In this document: piece by piece, positions 14,924 through 20,274 of the stretch | How positions within the stretch are numbered: position 1 is the stretch's first letter | Layout of the letters: each line of letters begins with the position of its first letter | NCBI GenBank assembly: GCA_018699755.1 | Contig: JABIRQ010000172.1 | Location: 1 to 20,274, forward strand | Source: Rhodospirillaceae bacterium | GTDB taxonomy: Bacteria > Pseudomonadota > Alphaproteobacteria > CADEGL01 | Direction: 5' to 3' | Length of the DNA: 20,274 bases | Notes under the pieces: generated by a model | Database searches by the model: none | What the model saw: only the letters and a program-made list of their open reading frames with translations | What the model was told of the DNA's origin: nothing | Translations under genes and position numbers: made by a program

Positions 14924-15003
14924 GGCAACCCTCCCTCAAGCGCGCCCCGGTGCGGCGCCATTCAAGGACAGTCCGGCGAAAAGGAAAGCCCGGCGTTGAT
15001 GGC

Positions 15004-16086
15004 CTAGAGCGCGTATCGCTCAACCGCCCTTTCATTCCACTCGATGCCCAGGCCCGGGCCGCGCGGGCGCACCATACCGTCCTCAACCATGGCGGGCTCG
15101 CGCAGGACGGCGCCGGCGATGTCCAGGTATTCGAGGAAATGGGCGGTCGGCGTGACCGCCAGGACATGGGCGCTGGCCTCGACGAAAAGGTGGCTGGAGA
15201 CCGGCAGCGAAGCGCCCTCGGCCATCCCGGCGGCGCGTTGCCAACCCGTGATCCCACCGATCTTCATCAGGTCGAGCATGGCGAAGTCGCTGGCCTCCGC
15301 CAGAATCGCTCGCGCGGCGTCCTCGGGGAACCACCAGTTCTCGCCGGTCTGGATGGCGACGGGCGAGGCCGCGCGCACCTTGGCATGGCCCTCCAGGTCC
15401 TCGGCCGGCACCGGCTCCTCGACCCAGAGCAGGTCGTGCTCGGCCAGGCGGTCGATGCGGCGGACCGCTTCGGGCACGGTGAGGGATTGGTTGTAGTCGA
15501 TCATCAGGCTCGTCTCCGCGCCGATTCTCTCGCGCACGGCGGCGACGTTCTCCATATCGTCTTGCAGGCCGCCGCTGCCGGTCTTGATCTTGATCGTCTT
15601 GAAGCCGCGCGCGAGGGAGTCTTCTAGCCGCCCGGCGTCCTTCGCCGGATCGACCGCGCCGTAGCTGTCATAGGCCGGGATCGCCCGCGCCTCGCCGCCG
15701 AGCAGGGCGCAGACGGGCAGATCGTTGGCGCGCCCCAGGGCGTCCCACAAGGCCATGTCCAGACCCGAGATCGCCATGCCCATCAGACCTTGACGGCCGA
15801 GCAGGCGGAAGGCGGCGGTGAAGTCGGCCATGCGCTCGACCGGCGCGGCCGTTTTGCCGACCACCATCTCCTTCAAGTTCTCGATCAGCGCAACTAGGGG
15901 CCGCAGGGTCACTGGGCTGTATCCGAAGATATAGGCATGGCCGGTCACACCCCGCTCGGCGATCACGTCGATCAGGACCAGCGGGGCCGAGGGAATGGTC
16001 CCGGACGCCGTCCGAATTGGATGGGCCAGCGGCGCTAAAACCGCGCGCGTCCGGACGTCCTCGATGACCGGCGCGGTTTCTCTCAT
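15004..16086 (-). CDS. mandelate racemase-like enolase superfamily enzyme
   Basis: A 360-residue protein with an N-terminal capping domain (to ~130) and a barrel domain. Every residue of the mandelate racemase active site is present: Lys166-x-Lys168 (KIK), Asp197 in DYNQS, Glu223 in VEEP, Glu249 in TGEN, Asp272 in DLMKIGG, His299 in SSHLF and Glu319 in TAHFLE. As I recall the Pseudomonas enzyme (K164/K166, D195, E221, E247, D270, H297, E317), all are offset by exactly two, and the capping segment HPIRTASGT also resembles it. The family abstracts an alpha-proton from a carboxylate, using Mg2+, to racemise or dehydrate. The ATG at 16086 lies ten bases after the cyclase stop; an upstream TTG at 16113 would overlap it and is less likely. 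Mandelate or a related alpha-hydroxy acid is a plausible substrate. Confidence 0.93.
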   Translation of the reverse strand: MRETAPVIEDVRTRAVLAPLAHPIRTASGTIPSAPLVLIDVIAERGVTGHAYIFGYSPVTLRPLVALIENLKEMVVGKTAAPVERMADFTAAFRLLGRQGLMGMAISGLDMALWDALGRANDLPVCALLGGEARAIPAYDSYGAVDPAKDAGRLEDSLARGFKTIKIKTGSGGLQDDMENVAAVRERIGAETSLMIDYNQSLTVPEAVRRIDRLAEHDLLWVEEPVPAEDLEGHAKVRAASPVAIQTGENWWFPEDAARAILAEASDFAMLDLMKIGGITGWQRAAGMAEGASLPVSSHLFVEASAHVLAVTPTAHFLEYLDIAGAVLREPAMVEDGMVRPRGPGLGIEWNERAVERYAL

Positions 16087-16096
16087 GACCAAGAGC

Positions 16097-16783
16097 CTAT
16101 CCGACCAGCGCAATCGGCCGCACCGGGCAGCCCGTGCCGTCGCGCAGCTTGATGGGCGCGACGACGAGCAGGAACTCCTTGCCCTTCAGCGCCCCCAGGT
16201 TGCACATCTGCTGGACCATGCAGACCTCGGCCTCGAGCCAGATGCGGTGAGTCGGCCACCACCATTCGGCCGGATCGTCCATGCCGATCAGGTCGGTGCC
16301 CAGAAGCGCGATGCCCTGCTCGACCAGCCAGGTCGCCGTGTCGGTCGGGATATAGGGCCGGTCCATGGCGAAGCCCGGCTTGCCCCAATCCTTGTCGACC
16401 CCGGTCCAAACCAGCAGGGCGCAGCCCGGTTCGATGGCACGGCCCGAGGCCTCGACCGCCGCTTCCAGGTCCGCAATCGATATCGCCTCGCCGTTCTTCT
16501 TGTGGGTCATATCCAGCAGATGGCCGGGCAGGACCAGCTTCTCCAGCGGCATCTGCGCGACATCCGTGCCCTCGCGGACGCAATGGCGCGGCACGTCGAG
16601 ATGGGTGCCGGCATGTTCCGGCATCAGCATCATGCGCGCCTCCATCGACAGCTTGCCGCCGCTGGTCTTCTCCGACTTGTCGAACGCCGTGGTCGGCCAG
16701 AAGGCGACCGCCGCGCCGCCGATATTCGGCATGGCGTGATACATCTCGTGGGCGAGATCGACGATCTCTTTCGGCTGAAACAT
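16097..16783 (-). CDS. cyclase-family (kynurenine formamidase-like) metal hydrolase
   Basis: A 228-residue protein of the cyclase/KynB fold. The metal-binding signature HxGTHxDxPxH is intact at residues 57-67 (HAGTHLDVPRH). Later segments IEPGCALLVWTGVD and GIALLGTDLIGMDD are typical of the family. Members hydrolyse N-formylkynurenine, isatin or related amides and lactones, usually with Zn or Mn in the cytoplasm. Relative to true kynurenine formamidase this one belongs to a broader uncharacterised branch, as far as I can judge. AAGGAGACCCGG sets the start at 16783. It lies 39 bases after the transporter gene and ten bases before the racemase-like gene on the same strand, so an operon is very likely. 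Confidence 0.92.
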   Translation of the reverse strand: MFQPKEIVDLAHEMYHAMPNIGGAAVAFWPTTAFDKSEKTSGGKLSMEARMMLMPEHAGTHLDVPRHCVREGTDVAQMPLEKLVLPGHLLDMTHKKNGEAISIADLEAAVEASGRAIEPGCALLVWTGVDKDWGKPGFAMDRPYIPTDTATWLVEQGIALLGTDLIGMDDPAEWWWPTHRIWLEAEVCMVQQMCNLGALKGKEFLLVVAPIKLRDGTGCPVRPIALVG

Positions 16784-16822
16784 CCGGGTCTCCTTGATTG
16801 GCCTTATCGGGGGCTGGCCGTT

Positions 16823-17674
16823 TCAGGCCGCGCGGCGCGCAACAAAGACGGCAAAGACGATGGCCGTGGCGAACATGATCAGGCTGTAGATCGCGGCCGG
16901 GATGGCATAGGTCCCCGCCAGGCCCAGGGTCGCCACCACGGCGATGGCGAGGGTGCCGTTCTGCAGCCCGCATTCCAGGGACAGGGCGATGCGCTGGGGT
17001 CGGCCGACTCGGGCCAGGGCCGCGCCGAAGAAGGCCAGCGCCATCATGACGAGGTTGAGGGTCAGGGTGACGAGCCCCGCCTGGGCGAAATAGTCGAGCA
17101 CATTGTCGCGGTTCTCGTAGATCGCCCCGAACAGCACGATCACGAACAGGATGCCGGAGACGATCCGGCCGATGCGTTCGAAGCCCGTCGCGAAACGAGG
17201 CGCCAGCGCCCGCAGGGCCGTGCCGATGGCCACCGGCACGGCGACGATGGCGAACATCTTGAGGGCGGTGGCGGCGATGGAGAGATCGCCCGTCTCGACA
17301 CCGCCGAAGCGGTCGAGCGCGAAGAAGACGATGGCCGGCACGGTGAGGATCGAGACCAGACTGATCACCGCCGTCAGGGAGACAGACAGCGCGGTGTCAC
17401 CCCCGGCGAAGCGGGTCAGCAGGTTCGAGGTCACGCCGCCCGGCGCGGCCGCGATCACCATCACGCCGACCGCCAGTTCCGGCGCCAGGGGCCAGACCGA
17501 GACGAGGACGAAGGCGACGAGGGGCAGCAACACGATCTGGCCGAGCGCGCCGACGAGAAAATCCCTGGGCTGCACGACGACGCGCTTGAAATCGGCCCCG
17601 GTCAGGCCGAGCCCGAGCGAGAACATGATGAAGGCCAATGCCAGCGGCAGAAAGACTTCGGCGACCTGTCCCAT
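16823..17674 (-). CDS. bile acid:sodium symporter (SBF/BASS) family transporter
   Basis: A 283-residue inner-membrane protein with about nine to ten hydrophobic helices. Both family crossover motifs are visible: APGGVTSNLLTRFAGGD (around residues 77-93) and LSLECGLQNGTLAIA (around 232-246), which hold the Na+ and substrate sites of ASBT-type proteins. Bacterial members import organic anions such as pantoate, pyruvate or bile acids with sodium. Heading the transcription unit with a cyclase-family hydrolase and a racemase-like enzyme, it probably supplies their carboxylate substrate; this is inference from context. AGGAGGGTAGGGG precedes the ATG at 17674. Its promoter should lie in the 154 bases upstream, which contain a perfect GCGGGA-a-TCCCGC palindrome. 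Confidence 0.93.
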   Translation of the reverse strand: MGQVAEVFLPLALAFIMFSLGLGLTGADFKRVVVQPRDFLVGALGQIVLLPLVAFVLVSVWPLAPELAVGVMVIAAAPGGVTSNLLTRFAGGDTALSVSLTAVISLVSILTVPAIVFFALDRFGGVETGDLSIAATALKMFAIVAVPVAIGTALRALAPRFATGFERIGRIVSGILFVIVLFGAIYENRDNVLDYFAQAGLVTLTLNLVMMALAFFGAALARVGRPQRIALSLECGLQNGTLAIAVVATLGLAGTYAIPAAIYSLIMFATAIVFAVFVARRAA

Positions 17675-17784
17675 CGACCCCTACCCTCCTGTTGCGGGAA
17701 TCCCGCCTGGTGCGGGAAACCCGATTGTCTCTTCCAACGGGCGAACAGAATAGCGGGGCGGATATGCGAGCGACATGGTCCTGA

Positions 17785-17815
17785 CCCGCCTCATGGCCCG
17801 CCTCATGGCCCGTGG
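17785..17815. repeat. 12-bp tandem repeat, two and a half copies
   Basis: CCCGCCTCATGG occurs at 17785-17796 and 17797-17808, followed by a partial CCCGTGG. It lies 14 bases beyond the stop of the HlyD-like gene, in the intergenic space to the transporter gene. The unit length equals that of the repeat at 5169-5204, though the sequences differ. Confidence 0.8.
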
Positions 17816-17828
17816 CGCCGGCCTTGGA

Positions 17829-19103
17829 TCACAGCCTCAAACGGGCCCGCAGAACGTCGATCAGGCCGATGCCCGGAAAACTGACATAGGCCGCCCGGCC
17901 GACCGGGCAGCGTGCGAATTCCGTCGGTTCGGCGTCCAGGGTCAACAGTGCTTGGGCGACCCCCTCGGTCCGACCCTTGGCAACGGCCGCGAGATCGGTG
18001 CGGCCGAGGGCCGCGGACGAGCCACGGGTCATGCGCACGGTCGCCGCGCGCGCCTTCGGTTCGCCCTCCAGCACGACCTCGGCCGGCATGCCCGATTTGA
18101 TCAGGGGCAGTTCGGCGTCGGATACCGGCACGTCGACCAGCAGGACGGAGCAATCGATCCACTCGACGATTTCGTCTCCCGGCTGGACCGTGGCGTCGGG
18201 TGCCGCATGGACGCTGAAGACCAGGCTGCCGGAGGGCGCGGTCGCGATCGCTTCCGCCAGCTCGGCCAGGGTCTTGAGTTCCGCCTCCAGATCCTCGCGG
18301 GCCTCGTCGAGATCGGCTTCCACGAGATGAAGTTGATGCCGGGCCCGCCGCTCTTCCAGCTTGATCTCCAACTCGCCGTATCGCAGCCAGTCCGGGGTCT
18401 CGCCATTCGCGGTGATATAGACCCCGTCGGCCGCCGATTCCTGGCGCAGTCGCGCCAGACCGAGCTGGGCTTCGAGCCTCGCCCGCAACGCTTCCATCTC
18501 GCTCACGCGCAGGAGGGCCTCGTCGAGCGACGCTTTTGCGGTCGCACCGCGTTTGATCAGGTCCCGTTGGCGGTTCACGATCCGCTGCAAGACATCCATG
18601 CGGTCGCTGTTCACGGCAAGCTCGTCGCGCAGATTCTCGATCTCGGTTCGAAGCTGGGCGGTGAACAGCTCGGCATGGCGCGTCTTCGCCGCGAGTCGGT
18701 CCGTCTCCAGCGCCTTCAGGTCGGCGAGATATTCCTTCGTCTCGGCGATCTGGGACTCGGCTTCGAGAGCCCGGTCGCGGGTGTCCTCGACCGCGCGGTC
18801 TTCCCGCAATAGCAAAGTGTTGCGGATCGTCGCCACATGCCCGTCCGGACCGATCCTGCTGCCGGCCTCCGGCAATTCGGACACGATCCGGCCCGCGATC
18901 GGCGCGACGGTCTTGCGCGACCAGGTCGTGACCGAGGAATCCCGCACGATCGTCGAGCGCAAATAGGGACCCAGCATCCAGGCGGCATAGGCGAGAAAGA
19001 CCGCGGTGACCGCGTAGTAGATCCACTTCCTGCGCAAATCCCCTCCCCCCGAGCGGCCGACCCTGTCGCGGCAAGTGTCGCAGAGCCCCGACGGGCCGTC
19101 CAC
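17829..19103 (-). CDS. HlyD-like membrane-anchored adaptor protein
   Basis: A 424-residue protein with a short cytoplasmic N-terminus containing a CxxC pair (Cys8, Cys11), one transmembrane helix (about 27-45), then a periplasmic region. The first lipoyl-like half is VAPIAGRIVSELPEAGSRI (66-84). It is followed by long, charged coiled-coil helices (about 97-215 and 260-300), the second lipoyl half, and a beta-barrel ending FPGIGLIDVLRARLRL. This is the HlyD/EmrA/Alg44-type arrangement used to bridge an inner-membrane pump or synthase to the outer membrane. GTG at 19103 is preferred, behind GAGGGGG; an overlapping ATG at 19105 is out of frame. It follows the CDF-like gene by 21 bases on the same strand, an unusual pairing. 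Its exporter partner is not otherwise visible. Confidence 0.85.
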   Translation of the reverse strand: MDGPSGLCDTCRDRVGRSGGGDLRRKWIYYAVTAVFLAYAAWMLGPYLRSTIVRDSSVTTWSRKTVAPIAGRIVSELPEAGSRIGPDGHVATIRNTLLLREDRAVEDTRDRALEAESQIAETKEYLADLKALETDRLAAKTRHAELFTAQLRTEIENLRDELAVNSDRMDVLQRIVNRQRDLIKRGATAKASLDEALLRVSEMEALRARLEAQLGLARLRQESAADGVYITANGETPDWLRYGELEIKLEERRARHQLHLVEADLDEAREDLEAELKTLAELAEAIATAPSGSLVFSVHAAPDATVQPGDEIVEWIDCSVLLVDVPVSDAELPLIKSGMPAEVVLEGEPKARAATVRMTRGSSAALGRTDLAAVAKGRTEGVAQALLTLDAEPTEFARCPVGRAAYVSFPGIGLIDVLRARLRL

Positions 19104-19124
19104 ATGCCCCCTCTTCGGCGCGCC

Positions 19125-20051
19125 CTATTGCCTGGCCTGCACGACCGAAACCTCGACCTCGGCCTCCACCGTTTCGAGCGCTCGCTCGATCGCCACCCGC
19201 CAATCCCTCAGGGTCGCGGCGGAAGCGGGCGGAGCGCCGACCGCGACCTCGGCGAAGACCGTACGCCCGGACCGCCGCGTGCGGACACGCAGATCCGCTT
19301 CGGCCGGAATCACCCTGGCCGCCGTCTCGCGTATCAAAGCGCCCAAATCCGCCGTCGCAGGAGAGTCGAGCAGGTCCGGCAAGGACCGCACGATCATCGA
19401 GGTCCCGCTTACCAGCATCAGGCCGACGATAAAGATCGCGCCGGCCGCGTCCAGGATCAGCGCCAGACCGGGATCCTTGGCCAAGGCCGCCGCTGTCATG
19501 GTGACCTGAATGAACAGCGAGCCCACCATCATCGTGAAGCGAACCCGGATCTGAGTCTTGAAGACGTCGCGCTCCCCTTCATGGGAGGCGACGATCATCG
19601 CGTACCAGCCGAGCACGTTGATCAAGGTGTTGACGGCGTTCGTGACCGCGGCGGCCGCGAGGCCAAAGGGGCTCGCCGCATGGCCGCCCGACAGCACCGC
19701 GTCGATTACGCCGTTGGCGACCCATAGTCCGCTGACGATCAAGCCGAGGCCCGTCACGACGGCGACGAACTGCTCCAGCTTGCCGACGCCGAACTCGAAG
19801 CGCCGCAACCTGTCGCGGTGGAGCGCCCGCATGACCAGGAAGCCGTAGAACGAAGCCGCCAGCATCAAGGCGCCCCGAACGACCTCGCTGATCATCGTCA
19901 TGGATCCAGTCAGAACCGCGATGACCAGGTAGAGAACGAAAAACGCCGTATCGGCGAGCCAGGTATAGAGGACGGAGGACTCCTGCCCGCGCTCCTTATC
20001 CGTCGGCTGCGCGCCGCCTTTATCCCCGACGCCTTTAGCGATGTCGGTCAT
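19125..20051 (-). CDS. CDF-family-like membrane protein lacking usual metal ligands
   Basis: A 308-residue protein resembling cation diffusion facilitators. It has about six transmembrane helices, the RRFEFGVGKLEQF motif between TM2 and TM3, and a C-terminal cytoplasmic ferredoxin-like domain (from ~220, RTRRSGRTVFAEVAVG). In zinc transporters TM2 and TM5 carry Asp/His pairs (D45/D49 and H153/D157 in YiiP). Here TM2 reads MTMISEVVRGAL and TM5 reads QIRVRFTMMVGSL, without Asp or His at the expected places. Either it moves another substrate or it has lost metal transport. GAGGG sits eight bases before ATG 20051; TTG at 20069 is an unlikely alternative. The HlyD-like adaptor follows after 21 bases, so the two may act together. 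Confidence 0.85.
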   Translation of the reverse strand: MTDIAKGVGDKGGAQPTDKERGQESSVLYTWLADTAFFVLYLVIAVLTGSMTMISEVVRGALMLAASFYGFLVMRALHRDRLRRFEFGVGKLEQFVAVVTGLGLIVSGLWVANGVIDAVLSGGHAASPFGLAAAAVTNAVNTLINVLGWYAMIVASHEGERDVFKTQIRVRFTMMVGSLFIQVTMTAAALAKDPGLALILDAAGAIFIVGLMLVSGTSMIVRSLPDLLDSPATADLGALIRETAARVIPAEADLRVRTRRSGRTVFAEVAVGAPPASAATLRDWRVAIERALETVEAEVEVSVVQARQ

Positions 20052-20213
20052 GCCACAGCCCTCGGACAAACGGACAACTCTTGGGTCGGGCCGCTGGGGT
20101 CATCGATCTCAGGGCGTTGCGAAAAACGAACTTCCGGCCCCATGGTCGCAAGCGAGGCATCTGCCGTCCACAATCCTGTGTCCGGAGACGATCGACCCCG
20201 CGCTGCCCGCCCG

Positions 20214-20274
20214 CTAGATGATCTCGTCCTCGTCGAACAGCGGGTCGCCGGGAAGCGCGCTTTCCGTCTCCGCC
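20214..20274 (-). CDS. C-terminal tail of a gene cut by the right edge
   Basis: Reading into the window from the right on the minus strand, one frame gives AETESALPGDPLFDEDEII and then TAG at 20214-20216. The acidic tail looks like the unstructured C-terminus of a real protein, and the 162 bases between it and the CDF-like gene are otherwise empty. With only 19 residues visible, neither function nor family can be assigned. Confidence 0.35.
   Translation of the reverse strand, partial: AETESALPGDPLFDEDEII

Noticed and set aside
15995..17884. 629-codon open frame on the plus strand
   Set aside because: It is antisense to the transporter, cyclase and racemase-like genes, which all show clear family motifs. 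Its own product is Arg/Gly/Asp/His-rich low-complexity sequence typical of high-GC shadow frames.
855..20051. TolC gene and HlyD/CDF-like pair as parts of one export system
   Set aside because: They are almost 17 kb apart with many unrelated genes between them, so nothing in the sequence supports a shared operon or complex.
1..20274. CRISPR array, tRNA or rRNA genes
   Set aside because: No spaced direct repeats of CRISPR type and no cloverleaf or rRNA-like segments were seen on either strand; only short 12-bp tandem arrays are present.

Overview
The window looks like chromosomal DNA of a high-GC alphaproteobacterium. I infer this from GC near 73% in sampled coding lines, TAG/TGA stops, GGAG-type ribosome binding sites and the protein families present. 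A Rhodospirillales-like lineage is my best guess, but no marker gene here settles it. I see no rRNA, tRNA, CRISPR array, transposase or intact mobile element. Most genes are on the minus strand.

Left part (1-9020). A TolC-family outer-membrane gene runs off the left edge. It is followed by a 49-residue membrane peptide (+), an amidase-signature enzyme and an unrecognised secreted protein (both -), and a polysaccharide deacetylase-family hydrolase (+). A 628-base gene-poor stretch with a low-GC block and a 12-bp triplet repeat leads to a small acidic protein (-) and a universal stress protein (+). A minus-strand run then carries an HdeD-like membrane protein, an FkbM-type methyltransferase, a zinc-free MDR oxidoreductase and D-aminoacyl-tRNA deacylase (dtd).

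Middle (9021-10818). A palindrome-rich divergent region separates the HdeD-like gene from a thiazoline-carboxylate (ATC) hydrolase-family gene. Beyond it lies a 52-residue peptide with an acidic leader-like half and a Cys-rich C-terminal half (C-x2-C-x3-C-x-C). This resembles a RiPP precursor. It is followed by a nested inverted repeat and a convergent 71-residue orphan protein. No maturase is visible in the window, so the peptide is a candidate and not a demonstrated system.

Catabolic block (10819-17674). In transcription order on the minus strand, the genes are an SBF/BASS-type transporter, a cyclase-family hydrolase, an enolase-superfamily protein with the complete mandelate racemase residue set, the first ~55 codons of a luciferase-like monooxygenase (remnant), an intact luciferase-like monooxygenase and a metal-dependent amidohydrolase. 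Between the remnant and the intact copy sits an opposite-strand FAD-dependent amine/amino-acid oxidoreductase with lower GC. This layout suggests duplication followed by replacement of most of one copy. The block may import and process a hydroxy-acid, amide or lactone compound, but the substrate is unknown.

Right part (17829-20274). A HlyD-like membrane-anchored adaptor and a CDF-like membrane protein lacking the usual metal ligands form a two-gene unit on the minus strand. The C-terminal tail of another minus-strand gene touches the right edge.
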